Positions 1 to 8,615 are shown, counted from the first letter of the stretch. The stretch is 64,000 bases of DNA from Bacteroidota bacterium (GCA_016124585.1 WGNL01000007.1:186001-250000), one strand, 5' to 3'. Notes: generated from the sequence alone by a model not told the origin. Numbers and translations are program-made.

Positions 1-333
1 GCTGCCGAGACCCGTTCACTCAAAGTGCGTGCTTCCGTGGTGGATTCTGACCCAGCGCTATTGCCGGGCACTTTTGCCAAGGTACTGCTCAATACCAGTG
101 GCACTGGCGAGACTTTGATAGCACCCACCCAAGCCATCATTCCGCAAGCCAGGGGGAAAAAAGTCGTTGTTTTCAGAGGAGGTAAACCGGAATTCCAGGA
201 CGTGGAGACCGGTATTCGTGATGAAGATTTTGTACAGGTTTTGAATGGGCTTTCCTTGGGAGACACCGTAGTTACTACGGGATTGTTGGCCATACGGCCT
301 GGTAGTAAATTGGTGTTGAAAAAAGTAGAATAG
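1..333 (+). CDS. RND/HlyD-type efflux periplasmic adaptor, C-terminal part
   Basis: The gene is cut by the window edge; the frame is open from base 1 to the TAG at 331-333, giving about 110 residues. The visible part is the last beta-barrel and membrane-proximal region of a periplasmic adaptor (membrane fusion protein) of a tripartite RND efflux system. It has the usual pattern of a barrel strand followed by 'APTQAI', a short variable hairpin (ARGKKVVVFRGGKP), then 'VETGIRDEDFVQVLNGLSLGDTVVTTGLLAIRPGSKL'-like features, here broken into pieces: VETGI, the GLSLGDTVV turn, and a final RPGSKL strand. The adaptor would link an inner membrane pump to a TolC-like channel. No pump gene follows downstream; the partner genes would have to lie upstream of the window. 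A terminator-like hairpin follows immediately. Family assignment is from residues seen; the substrate is unknown. Confidence 0.8.
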   Translation, partial: AAETRSLKVRASVVDSDPALLPGTFAKVLLNTSGTGETLIAPTQAIIPQARGKKVVVFRGGKPEFQDVETGIRDEDFVQVLNGLSLGDTVVTTGLLAIRPGSKLVLKKVE

Positions 334-355
334 ACGTCACGGCAATTTTGAGAAT

Positions 356-397
356 AAAAAACCCGGCTCAAAATAAGTCGGGTCAAATGGGTTTTTT
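356..397. terminator. Terminator-like hairpin after the efflux adaptor gene
   Basis: Six A plus CCC (356-364) pair with GGG plus six T (389-397) around a 24-nt interior that can itself pair through CCCG/CGGG. The hairpin begins about 22 nt after the adaptor stop codon. The A/T ends make it symmetrical, so it could end transcripts arriving from either side. Confidence 0.6.
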
Positions 398-575
398 AAG
401 GTTATGTGTAATTGGTACTTTAGGGAGAATATGTGTTTCACAGTGAACAACGAGAGGTTAAGAGAATTATGGGGTAAATAAGCTGTGTTTGTTTAATTAC
501 TTTTTGTAGATTATTTTATTTTTTAATTACTTTCTATTCCAAAGATGCAGTTATTGCCTCACCAATAAAATAGCC

Positions 576-608
576 ATTGTACGAAACGCTGTTTTGATTG
601 TACGAAAG
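576..608 (-). promoter_or_regulatory. Candidate LytTR-type twin direct repeat, site A
   Basis: The word attgtacgaaa occurs at 576-586 and again at 597-607, exactly 21 bp apart, i.e. two helical turns. LytTR DNA-binding domains typically recognise paired direct repeats with about this phasing. A closely similar pair (site B, 5794-5826) lies on the other side of the peroxidase locus; over 33 aligned columns 23 bases agree. Both read in the same direction. The rest of the 334-638 gap holds only the terminator-like hairpin and AT-rich DNA with no convincing ORF. Assignment to the regulator at 5920-6681 is inference. Confidence 0.45.
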
Positions 609-638
609 TGGGTTTTGAGTAAACAAAGGATGAAACAA

Positions 639-3600
639 TCAGGAAAGTGGAAGCGTAATCTCTACCCTTGTACCTGATGGATTTTGTTGGCGGTCAAGCA
701 AATCACTTATTTTTACTTCGTAATTTCCAGGTTTTTTTGCCCGAATAATAGCTAGGCGTTCATTTACAATTTGAAGGCCCCTTGATTGGTGGTCACGCCC
801 TTGTTGAGCATTTAATTCTGACGACTTTTTCCTTCCTACACCATTGTCCTCCACAACGCATTTAAGAATGCCATTTTCAATTAAAAAAGCAATGTTAATA
901 TGCCCACCTTCTTTTTTGTGAAATAACCCATGTTTTATGGCATTTTCAATAAAAGGCTGTAACAGCATACTTGGGATTTGCATACTGTAAGTGTCCACTT
1001 CCTGCCCCACGGTAATATTGAATGTGAAAGGTTTGCTGAATCTGTTTGATTCAATTTTCATGTACAACTCTAACAGTTCTATTTCCCGCTCCAATGAAAT
1101 ATTTCCCGCTCTGCTGTTTTCAAGTATAACCCTCATCAGCCTTGCAAATTGATTGACATATTCCATTGCGCCCCGTAAATCTTGTCGAGCAATAAACACA
1201 TTGACTGTTTGTAGGCTATTAAAAACAAAATGAGGATTCATCTGGGAGCGAAGTGCAGCCATTTTATTTTCAGCGACACGAGTGTTGAGTTCTGCTTTTT
1301 CTCGGATTTGAGAAATTCTAAAACGGACGATAAATGCGGTGATCAAGGCAATGGCTAGTATCAATAAGGTAAAGAACCACCATGTTTTGTACCATGGCGG
1401 GGAAATCGAAAATCGGAGAGCTAGATAGGGCTCACTCCATACTCCATCACTGTTTGCTGCTTGCAGCCAGAACTGATAATTGCCTGGTTGTACGTTCAGG
1501 TACCGAACATTAGCCTTTTCACCTTTTGCAATTAAGACAGTATCGCTGTCCATGCCTTTTAGAAAATACTTGAGCTGATTATTGCTGGGGTCACTATATT
1601 CCATTGCTGCAAACTCAAAGTATATGGTATTCTGATTGTATTTGAGTTTGAAATTTTTTATTTCAGTAATATTTGTAGCGCCAGTTTGCTCATCCTTCAA
1701 ACCTTTTAGCACTTCATTGTTTATTTTTATTTCCGTTACTCTAATTAACGGTTTGTTTTTTAATGTGTCAATTCTGCTAGGAGGAATAATGGTGAAGCCA
1801 TTGGAACCGCCAAACCATAATTCCCCATTTTGTCGCTTTGAGGCAGCCAATAGCTGAAATTCATTTGATTGGGTACCATCTGCCAAGCTAAATTGTCTAA
1901 ATTGTCCAGTTTTAGTTTGAAATTGGGTTATGCCTTTTGGTGTGCTCAACCATAGATTCCCCTCTTCATCGGCTTGCATTGCATGAATGTTTTTGTCAAG
2001 CAATCCGTCTTTTTCTAAAAATATGGTCTCCACTTTAAGACTATCAAGATTTATCTTTATTAAACCAGCAAGTGATGCAGCCCAAAGCGTTTTCCCATTC
2101 CTGTCTTCATAGAATCCTGTAATTAGGGCATTGGTCGGTAGTGATTTAATAAGATTAAGGCTGTCATGTGTTAAGGTAAATACATCAATTGCTTTTTCGT
2201 CACGGTCGCAATATATCCTCCCATCATTATCTTCATAAATATATCCATAAGGGATTTTCCTTGAGTTGGCTTCATGTAATGTAGGGATGCCATTGTCATT
2301 TTTTAAAATAAAAATACCCCTGTCATATGTTGATGCTAAGATGGTTTTGGTGTTTTTTGTTTGACATAAAGCAATGATGAATAAATTTGGGTTATTTGGA
2401 GATCTTGCTAGGTGAAATCCTCTTTTTTCATTCAAGTTCATATATGCCAACCCTTTCGTAGTTCCTACCCAAATTCTTCGATTTTCGTCTTGCAAAAGGC
2501 TAGTTACCCAATTGCTAGGCAACGAATTGGATTTCATCGGATTGCTCTTAAATTGTTCGATGCTTTTGCCATTGCCATTAAGTAAGAAAAGTCCAATTGA
2601 ATTGGAGCCATGCCATAAATTGCCATCAGTGTCCCAAATACTAGCCCAGTAAGCATAAGAAGTATTGCCACTTGAATCAGGATTCTTGGGGACTGAATTG
2701 AATTTCGTTTTATTGATATTTGCGTAAATCAGCCCACTTCCCATAAAAGAAACCCAGAGATTTTCGTCATGGTCCAAATAAATATTGAAAACATCTTCTG
2801 TAGAAATATTTTCCCCATTCACCATCTTTATATCGTAGTGAATAAATTTATTCTGGCTTTTGTTATAAATGAAAAGCCCTTTTCGCTTAGACCATACAAC
2901 CAAAAATTGAGAACCCAATTGTTCAATAAAACAATTACCAATACCCAACCCATCTATCACCTGCCAATCCCCGCTTTTCGGATTCCATTTTACCAATCCT
3001 TTTTCGGTACCCAACCAGCACGTTGAGTCATTTTCTATAGCAATATCCTCAATTAGTATTGGCGTTTCTTTGCCGTTGTTTTTGAACCAATCCTTTTGAC
3101 CAATATAATTGCCATGGTTTATTAGAGCATATGAAAAGTCTGTATCTTCAATTTTTCCAATTCTGTATATGGCATCTACACTGCCATCACTTATAACTTT
3201 GACTTGATATTGATATTGGTCGGCGTTCATTATGAAAGCATAGTCGTCTGGTTGGTAGATATTCATGCGATAAATAGCTGAATCTGCGGTCAACCATAAA
3301 AAACTATCTTTTTCAAGGAAAAAGACCCGATAGCCAGTTTCAATCAACAAACTGTCCTTATTCTTAATTTGAAAATGCTGAAAATCATCCGTTTTCCTTC
3401 TGTAACAATGTACAGCTTCGCTGGTGGCAAACCATAAATTTCTATCACTATCCTCAAAAAAATTGCTTTGAATGTTCTCGCCTTTGAACAGTGTGGTAGA
3501 ATCAGCAGGATCAGATCTGTAATTTTTGATTCTAGTACCGTCGAATCGGTTTATTCCAGCTGTTGAACTTATCCAAACAAAGCCTTCTGAGTCATGGTAA

Positions 3601-3731
3601 ACTTGATAATTAAAACTGGGTGTATAATTCGGGAGGTTAGTTGGGGACTGAAACCATAGCATACTTCTAGTTTGGGCAAACAGGAACGCCGAAACAAGCA
3701 GCATAAAAATTGTAAAAATTATCTTCCACAC
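639..3731 (-). CDS. Two-component propeller sensor histidine kinase (LytS type)
   Basis: This 1030-residue protein has an N-terminal signal peptide (hydrophobic, ending near FAQT), about 700 residues of two-component-regulator propeller repeats (recurring 'G.LW.GT/SP.G...' blades such as CWLGTEKGL, IWVGTTKGL, LWLSTPKGI), and a Y_Y_Y-type Ig-like domain around 690-770 (YFLKGMDSD, NYQFWLQAANSDGVWS). A transmembrane helix follows (WWFFTLLILAIALITAFIV), then a cytoplasmic HisKA_5/HATPase module with NPHFVFNSL (phospho-acceptor His near residue 831), N-box QPFIENAIKHG and G-box VEDNGVGR. It would sense something outside the cytoplasmic membrane and phosphorylate a LytTR regulator. The only complete regulator nearby, at 5920-6681, is co-oriented and separated by the peroxidase and a small gene, so the four genes plausibly form one transcription unit. 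The ligand is not predictable. Confidence 0.9.
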   Translation of the reverse strand: MWKIIFTIFMLLVSAFLFAQTRSMLWFQSPTNLPNYTPSFNYQVYHDSEGFVWISSTAGINRFDGTRIKNYRSDPADSTTLFKGENIQSNFFEDSDRNLWFATSEAVHCYRRKTDDFQHFQIKNKDSLLIETGYRVFFLEKDSFLWLTADSAIYRMNIYQPDDYAFIMNADQYQYQVKVISDGSVDAIYRIGKIEDTDFSYALINHGNYIGQKDWFKNNGKETPILIEDIAIENDSTCWLGTEKGLVKWNPKSGDWQVIDGLGIGNCFIEQLGSQFLVVWSKRKGLFIYNKSQNKFIHYDIKMVNGENISTEDVFNIYLDHDENLWVSFMGSGLIYANINKTKFNSVPKNPDSSGNTSYAYWASIWDTDGNLWHGSNSIGLFLLNGNGKSIEQFKSNPMKSNSLPSNWVTSLLQDENRRIWVGTTKGLAYMNLNEKRGFHLARSPNNPNLFIIALCQTKNTKTILASTYDRGIFILKNDNGIPTLHEANSRKIPYGYIYEDNDGRIYCDRDEKAIDVFTLTHDSLNLIKSLPTNALITGFYEDRNGKTLWAASLAGLIKINLDSLKVETIFLEKDGLLDKNIHAMQADEEGNLWLSTPKGITQFQTKTGQFRQFSLADGTQSNEFQLLAASKRQNGELWFGGSNGFTIIPPSRIDTLKNKPLIRVTEIKINNEVLKGLKDEQTGATNITEIKNFKLKYNQNTIYFEFAAMEYSDPSNNQLKYFLKGMDSDTVLIAKGEKANVRYLNVQPGNYQFWLQAANSDGVWSEPYLALRFSISPPWYKTWWFFTLLILAIALITAFIVRFRISQIREKAELNTRVAENKMAALRSQMNPHFVFNSLQTVNVFIARQDLRGAMEYVNQFARLMRVILENSRAGNISLEREIELLELYMKIESNRFSKPFTFNITVGQEVDTYSMQIPSMLLQPFIENAIKHGLFHKKEGGHINIAFLIENGILKCVVEDNGVGRKKSSELNAQQGRDHQSRGLQIVNERLAIIRAKKPGNYEVKISDLLDRQQNPSGTRVEITLPLS

Positions 3732-3782
3732 ATTATTTGGTTTTTAAGAGGTGTTTTGCTGGGTTTATGATGTAAGTTAATC

Positions 3783-5348
3783 CTAGTTTTTAGGATATGC
3801 TGTGGCAATAATAGCATCAATTTTCTTATCTATTGCTTCATCGGCCAACCTAATTACGCCCATTTTTACACCACCTTCTGCGGTGAATAAATTTGTCGGC
3901 AATCCATTTCCACTTTTTATATTCAGCTTTAAGGGAGGAAAATGATTGTCAATATTGTTCAAAAATGACCTCGATGGAGCGAAAAGGTATAATCCACCTT
4001 TATAAGTAACCAAAGAGTCTATTTCGCTTTCTGGGGCTTTCTTACCTGTAACTATGTCTTTTTCAATGAATTGAGTTCTTTCTAAATTCCAATTCCCATG
4101 CATCCAGTTTTTTACGATGTATTCGAATTGCTCCTCCAAGCTATTTTGAAAAGACATGAATAATGTACCCACTCTTTTGTTTTTGTCTGCAACTGCTTCT
4201 TGACGCATCTCGTCAAATGAATTGGCTCCATCGACATATAGCACCCCTCTTCTGGCGATTTTTCTTTTGTTATAATCTGTGCTGATGCGCCTAGGATTAA
4301 CTTTTCTTATATGTGCTGTAAATGGGCATCTTTTACCTTCGTCATCAGTTTTTAGTTCATCTCCATCTCGCTTGAGTGCAGTATAGTCAAAATTGTTTTC
4401 AAAATTTAATATGCCTGAATCTTTATCATTTGAGTGGTGCAAGGTTAAGGGTTTGCCGTTGGTGAAGCGGCCCATAATAGAGGCTTTTGCTGTTTCGGCG
4501 TTTCCATATTCCTTGGTTCGCTTTTCAACTAATTTGTCAAAAGCGTCTTTGTTTTGTTCTAATTTTAATACTGCCAAATAGCTGCCAAAACTTACCCTTA
4601 CTTTTGAATTTTGTCCTGAACTTGTGTCATTTTCAAACACACTTCCCCCTGGGTCCTCTGTTAATAATAAATTTAATTGATCAATATCTTGGCTTTTTAA
4701 GATCGTATTACTTTCTATGCTGTGAATGCTTGGGAAAAACCGAGGTTGGCTTATTCCATCCACAAAACCAAACCATTCTCTTGATGTTTTTTTGTCATTA
4801 TCAAACATAATAAAGCCACGTTGCAATTCTACATTGGCTGTCTCATCAGCTTCAAATAAATTGATAAGTTCATTAGTCTTCTTTTCCAGATGACTCTTGA
4901 TATCTGAGGCTACTAAGACCATTGCATGTATATCTTTGGCATTTTTAAAAACATTGTCAGAGTTTTTTTGCTCGAAACCCTTAATGGTGTCTTCATCAAT
5001 GCCTCTAAAAAATGATGATGATGTTTTTGGGGCTAGGTAGTTTAATTTAAGAAAATTATATCCTGCCCCTGATAGGTAAAAGCTATAAATCGTTTTTGAT
5101 TTGCCAAGATGTTTATTATGGAATTGCTCATAAGCAGAAGTAATATTTGAAGCAAATATTTTAATGATGTACCTAGCTTTTGATATATCATTAAATGTCA
5201 GAAACAAGTGGCTGGCATATTTTTTCTTGTGGTGGGCCAATATGTTTGCTTGGAGGTCATTCAATAAAAGCTTGAATTTAGGGTCATTATAATTTATTGG
5301 TAAAGAAGCCAATAATTCTTCAGCGAAGGGAGATGAATATTTTGCCAT
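3783..5348 (-). CDS. DyP-type (dye-decolorizing) haem peroxidase
   Basis: The protein has 521 residues from the ATG at 5348. It shows the DyP hallmarks: the GxxDG loop with catalytic Asp (GFVDGISQPRF, Asp about 197), a proximal haem-ligand His in CPFTAHIRKVNPRR (about 346), the distal Arg region IARRGVLY (about 367), MGRFTNGKPL, and the C-terminal GTLFMSFQNSLEEQFE strand. These enzymes use peroxide to oxidise bulky substrates. No Sec or Tat signal is visible, so a cytoplasmic location is likely. An upstream in-frame ATG at 5414 would add 22 residues, but it sits inside a perfect hairpin (5386-5417), so the ATG at 5348, preceded by an A-rich leader, is preferred. At over 500 residues it is long for DyPs and resembles the larger classes. 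It lies between a small orphan gene and the kinase. The substrate is unknown. Confidence 0.88.
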   Translation of the reverse strand: MAKYSSPFAEELLASLPINYNDPKFKLLLNDLQANILAHHKKKYASHLFLTFNDISKARYIIKIFASNITSAYEQFHNKHLGKSKTIYSFYLSGAGYNFLKLNYLAPKTSSSFFRGIDEDTIKGFEQKNSDNVFKNAKDIHAMVLVASDIKSHLEKKTNELINLFEADETANVELQRGFIMFDNDKKTSREWFGFVDGISQPRFFPSIHSIESNTILKSQDIDQLNLLLTEDPGGSVFENDTSSGQNSKVRVSFGSYLAVLKLEQNKDAFDKLVEKRTKEYGNAETAKASIMGRFTNGKPLTLHHSNDKDSGILNFENNFDYTALKRDGDELKTDDEGKRCPFTAHIRKVNPRRISTDYNKRKIARRGVLYVDGANSFDEMRQEAVADKNKRVGTLFMSFQNSLEEQFEYIVKNWMHGNWNLERTQFIEKDIVTGKKAPESEIDSLVTYKGGLYLFAPSRSFLNNIDNHFPPLKLNIKSGNGLPTNLFTAEGGVKMGVIRLADEAIDKKIDAIIATAYPKN

Positions 5349-5385
5349 TTTTATTTTTTTTAAATTACTGATTTGGTTTAAATTA

Positions 5386-5417
5386 GATTTGGCTACTTGA
5401 CTCCAAGTAGCCAAATC
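5386..5417 (-). terminator. Perfect 14-bp hairpin between the small gene and the DyP gene
   Basis: gatttggctacttg (5386-5399) and caagtagccaaatc (5404-5417) pair perfectly around a 4-nt loop. The hairpin starts about 15 nt after the stop of the 87-residue gene on the minus strand and ends 37 nt before the chosen DyP start. No long U-tract follows, so it may be a leaky terminator, attenuator or processing/stability stem that sets different levels for the two proteins rather than a full stop. Confidence 0.7.
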
Positions 5418-5431
5418 ATCAATAATATTGA

Positions 5432-5695
5432 CTATACTTCTACCAATGGGGCATTGTATGGAGGGCAGGGTAATGCTACATATTGAAGCATATTTGCTTG
5501 GGTAATAGATGCCCCTTCGCCAAAGCCACCCCAGATAGTCATTGCCTTCCCATCAAACGTGCAATTTATCTGCATTGTGAAATTATAGCCAGGTTGTCTA
5601 GAAACCAATGCTAAATCTTGCCAAAGCGGTGTAGCTCCTGGCAATCCAGAACCAGAATTAAAATCTGAAATGTTGTCTTTATTAGTGTATGCCAT
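5432..5695 (-). CDS. Orphan 87-residue protein preceding the DyP gene
   Basis: I do not recognise this protein. It begins MAYTNKDNISDF, is rich in Gly, Pro and Ala, and has two cysteines (INCTFDGK and ALPCPPYN) and two tryptophans (TPLWQDLA and TIWGGFGEG). There is no signal peptide or membrane segment. It is the first gene after the LytTR-like site B and a 223-bp gap, and is separated from the DyP gene by a strong hairpin. That arrangement, a small gene followed by a hairpin and an oxidative enzyme, suggests the small protein is made in excess over the peroxidase and could be its substrate, cargo partner or regulator. This is inference only. Start and stop are clear and the context supports a real gene. 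Confidence 0.7.
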   Translation of the reverse strand: MAYTNKDNISDFNSGSGLPGATPLWQDLALVSRQPGYNFTMQINCTFDGKAMTIWGGFGEGASITQANMLQYVALPCPPYNAPLVEV

Positions 5696-5793
5696 AGTAT
5701 TTAAGATTTTAGGTGAAAATTACTTTTTTAGTGCCCCAATGGTACTTCAGTTTGTCGTTTTAAACAAGTCCCAATAAACAAAGCGCTATTATC

Positions 5794-5826
5794 ACTTCAC
5801 GAAACTGGCTTTTCATTGAACGAAGG
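5794..5826 (-). promoter_or_regulatory. Candidate LytTR-type twin direct repeat, site B
   Basis: Half-sites acttcacgaaa (5794) and attgaacgaag (5815) are 21 bp apart and align with site A at 576-608 (23 of 33 columns identical, including both ACGAA cores and the TTTT between them). The site lies about 100-130 bp upstream of the 87-residue gene on the minus strand, where an activator would bind. The word ccaataaa occurs just leftward of both sites (562-569 and 5771-5778). Confidence 0.5.
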
Positions 5827-5919
5827 AGGTTCAGTCAATTTTTTTCTATCGGGTTTTAATTTATTTAAGCCTCTTCAAATGGTATTGCGTAAACACATGG
5901 ACAAATGAAATTTTGGCAG

Positions 5920-6681
5920 TTACAGACAGTTGAGCCGTTCTAAAAGTTCCTCCTTTTTGTTGTTTGAAATATCGACCCTGCTACCGTCTTTCATGCGTAC
6001 AAACCCGCCATCATTCCGTATATATTCCGTTACAAAATGCAGATTGATTATGTCAGACCGATGAACCCGCATAAAGTGGTAATCTTCCAAGCTTTCTTCA
6101 TAATGCCCAATATTCTTACAAATGAACAGTGGTGCACGGTCTTGGACAAAAAATTCACAATATTGACCATTTGCTTTTATTCTGACAACCTCTGACATTT
6201 CCAAATAGATCAAGCCATCTGAAGTCGGTAATGCGATTTTGTGCTCTTGATTGGATTTTAAGTTTTTTGACTGGTTGAGGAGGCCTGTTAGCACCCTCAA
6301 CTGTTCCAATGTGCGTTTATCTTTTAGCTTTTGTGCAGCTTTTGCCAATGCCACTTCCAATTCGGAAGGGCTGACTGGCTTCAGGATAAAATCAAGGGCA
6401 CTTAGTTTGATAGCCTTTAAGGCGTATTGGTTGTGGGCAGTCACAAATATCACTTCAAAGTCGATAGCGGGTAGGCGGCGGACCAACTCCAAGCCTGTCA
6501 GGCCTGGCATTTCAATATCCAATAACAGCACATCTGGCTTTTGCTTTAAAATCGCTGCCATACCTTCGAAAGGGTCGGTGAAACTACCAACTACGGTTAC
6601 GGCAGGGCAATACATATTTATCAAATTAGAGATAAACTCAAGGTTGCTTGGCTCATCATCTATCAACATAGCTCGCATCAT
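5920..6681 (-). CDS. LytTR-family response regulator
   Basis: This 253-residue protein has a receiver domain followed by a C-terminal LytTR DNA-binding domain. The receiver has the acidic pair LIDDE, the phospho-acceptor Asp in LLLDIEMPGLTG (about residue 56), the conserved Thr in VIFVTAHNQYALKAI and the Lys in FILKPV. The LytTR part shows EVVRIKANGQYCEF, the HRSDIINL segment (MRVHRSDIINLHFV) and a final DGSRVDISNNKKEELLE strand. It heads a co-oriented run with the orphan gene, DyP and the propeller kinase at 639-3731, its probable partner. The start could equally be the second Met or the MLIDDE Met. Divergent recJ begins 162 bp away. Confidence 0.92.
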   Translation of the reverse strand: MMRAMLIDDEPSNLEFISNLINMYCPAVTVVGSFTDPFEGMAAILKQKPDVLLLDIEMPGLTGLELVRRLPAIDFEVIFVTAHNQYALKAIKLSALDFILKPVSPSELEVALAKAAQKLKDKRTLEQLRVLTGLLNQSKNLKSNQEHKIALPTSDGLIYLEMSEVVRIKANGQYCEFFVQDRAPLFICKNIGHYEESLEDYHFMRVHRSDIINLHFVTEYIRNDGGFVRMKDGSRVDISNNKKEELLERLNCL

Positions 6682-6843
6682 AGGGTCTAATTTACACAGT
6701 GTTATAGCAAAGAAAAGGAATACAGTTTAAACTAATTTGGAAATTCTTGTACTGATTTGTTTTTCATAGTTTTTTTTCAAAAAATACCTTGTTGTCGCTA
6801 CAAAACATATCTTCGTGGTGCAAACTTCCAAACAATCGCCCCT

Positions 6844-8538
6844 ATGAGAAAATGTTGGACGCTACAACCAGCTGACGATAACATCGTCAAGAATCTCCAA
6901 CAAGTTTTGAAAATTAAGCCTGTCTTTTGCCGTCTGCTGGCGCAACGTGGCATTCGTACCTTTGATGAAGCAAAGACATTTTTTCGACCTGAATGGACGC
7001 ACTTGCATGACCCATTTTTAATGAAAGGAATGGATGAAGCTGTAATGCGATTGCAATATGCATTGGACAACAACGAAAAAATCCTTCTTTATGGCGACTA
7101 TGACGTGGATGGCACTACCTCTGTGGCTCTCATGCACCAATTTTTGAATGGTCACCATGCATACCTTAACTACTATATTCCCAATCGATACAAGGAAGGT
7201 TATGGCGTTAGCATGGCAGGAATTGACCACGCCATTGTCAATGGCATCAAACTTATCATTGCCATGGACTGCGGGGTGAATGCACGGGAACAGGTGGCCA
7301 AGGCCAAGTCTCACGGCATTGATTTCATTATTTGTGATCATCATCTCCCAGACGGCCCGCTACCTCAAGCTGTTGCTGTGCTTGACCCCATGCGGGCAGA
7401 TTGCCTGTACCCCTTCAAGGGGCTAAGTGGTTGTGGAGTCGCTTTCAAGCTGGCACAGGCTTTTTTGCAAAAAAACAAGCTGCCCGATTCCGAATTGGAG
7501 CCTTTACTTGACCTATTGGTGCTCAGCATCGCCGCTGACATTGTGCCCATGGTCGGTGAAAACCGGGTACTTGCTTATTTTGGACTCCAATACCTGAACC
7601 GCAGTAGTCGACCTGGCCTGACTGCACTTTTGGAATTAAGCGGCAGGCAACGGCCCCTCTCCATAAGTGACTTGGTGTTTGGGCTCGCCCCTCTCATCAA
7701 TGCCGCAGGCCGCCTTGCCGATGCTGACCAAGCTGTTAAATTGTTGCTGTCAGCTGATAAAACGGAAGCTGCTGACAACGCTCAAGTACTCTTGCATCGT
7801 AACCAGTTGAGGAAGGAACATGATCAGCAGATTCAAGCAGAGGCTATCCGGCTTTTCGAAGCAACGCCGAAAATGGACGAACGCCGTAGTATCGTGCTTT
7901 TTCAACCAGATTGGCACAAGGGAGTCATTGGCATAGCTGCTGCCCGCATGGTGGAGCGTTTCCACCGCCCCACAATCCTGCTCACCGAGTCGAATGGCCA
8001 GGCTGTAGGTTCTGCTCGTACTGTGTCGGGTTTCAATATTTACCAAGCCATTAAAACTTGCGAGGATTTACTCACAAATTTTGGTGGACACGACCATGCT
8101 GCCGGGTTGACCTTACCGCTGGAAGCCGTGCCTTCTTTCCAAATGCGCTTCGAGGAGGCGGTACGTCTGAGCGTCACGCAGGAGCAAAAGGTGCCGGAAA
8201 TCGAGGTGGCTGCTGTGCTGGATTTCAAGGAAATAACCCCACAGTTTTGGCGGATTTTGAAGCAGTTTGCCCCCTATGGCCCAGGCAACCACAGTCCGGT
8301 TTTTGTTTCAAAAAACGTCCGGGACACTGGCTATTCCAAATTGCTGAAAGGAAGCCATATTCGACTCTCCCTTCGACAAGAGGCAGCGCCAACTATCACG
8401 GGCATGGCCTTTGGCATGGGCGAGCATTTTGCTAGGATTTCATCCAAAAAAACCTTTCATGTAGCCTATAAAATCGAAGAGGAACAATGGCAAGGCAAGT
8501 CCTACTTGCGTTTAATGGTGAAGGATTTCTGGTATTGA
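6844..8538 (+). CDS. recJ: Single-stranded-DNA-specific 5'-3' exonuclease RecJ
   Basis: RecJ degrades single-stranded DNA 5' to 3' in recombination and mismatch or base excision repair. The 564-residue protein has the DHH phosphoesterase core: LLYGDYDVDGTTS (about 80-92), AMDCGVN, the diagnostic ICDHHLPDG near residue 165, LSIAADIVPMVGENR, and the DHHA1 part with WHKGVIGIAAARMVERF and NFGGHDHAAGLTL, then the OB-type end FAPYGPGNHSPVF. An in-frame ATG at 6757 would add an unlikely hydrophobic tail; the ATG at 6844 begins MRKCWTLQP and gives the normal family length. It stands alone on the plus strand, divergent from the LytTR regulator. Confidence 0.96.
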   Translation: MRKCWTLQPADDNIVKNLQQVLKIKPVFCRLLAQRGIRTFDEAKTFFRPEWTHLHDPFLMKGMDEAVMRLQYALDNNEKILLYGDYDVDGTTSVALMHQFLNGHHAYLNYYIPNRYKEGYGVSMAGIDHAIVNGIKLIIAMDCGVNAREQVAKAKSHGIDFIICDHHLPDGPLPQAVAVLDPMRADCLYPFKGLSGCGVAFKLAQAFLQKNKLPDSELEPLLDLLVLSIAADIVPMVGENRVLAYFGLQYLNRSSRPGLTALLELSGRQRPLSISDLVFGLAPLINAAGRLADADQAVKLLLSADKTEAADNAQVLLHRNQLRKEHDQQIQAEAIRLFEATPKMDERRSIVLFQPDWHKGVIGIAAARMVERFHRPTILLTESNGQAVGSARTVSGFNIYQAIKTCEDLLTNFGGHDHAAGLTLPLEAVPSFQMRFEEAVRLSVTQEQKVPEIEVAAVLDFKEITPQFWRILKQFAPYGPGNHSPVFVSKNVRDTGYSKLLKGSHIRLSLRQEAAPTITGMAFGMGEHFARISSKKTFHVAYKIEEEQWQGKSYLRLMVKDFWY

Positions 8539-8586
8539 AAAATTGAGATACGCCTAAAATATTTACTATTCTTTTAAAGTATTGCA

Positions 8587-8615
8587 TTGCCATTTAGGAA
8601 CTTTCCCTAACTTTC
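8587..8615 (+). promoter_or_regulatory. Candidate Bacteroidota promoter for the giant surface protein
   Basis: TTG at 8587-8589 and TAACTTTC at 8608-8615 match the -33 TTG and -7 TAnnTTTG pattern of Bacteroidota housekeeping promoters, with 18 nt between and one mismatch in the -7 box. It lies about 45 nt before the ATG at 8662. Confidence 0.4.

Noticed and set aside
5349-5414. Upstream ATG at 5414 as DyP start
   Set aside because: It lies inside the perfect hairpin 5386-5417 and the added 22 residues do not resemble the family; ATG at 5348 follows an A-rich leader and fits.
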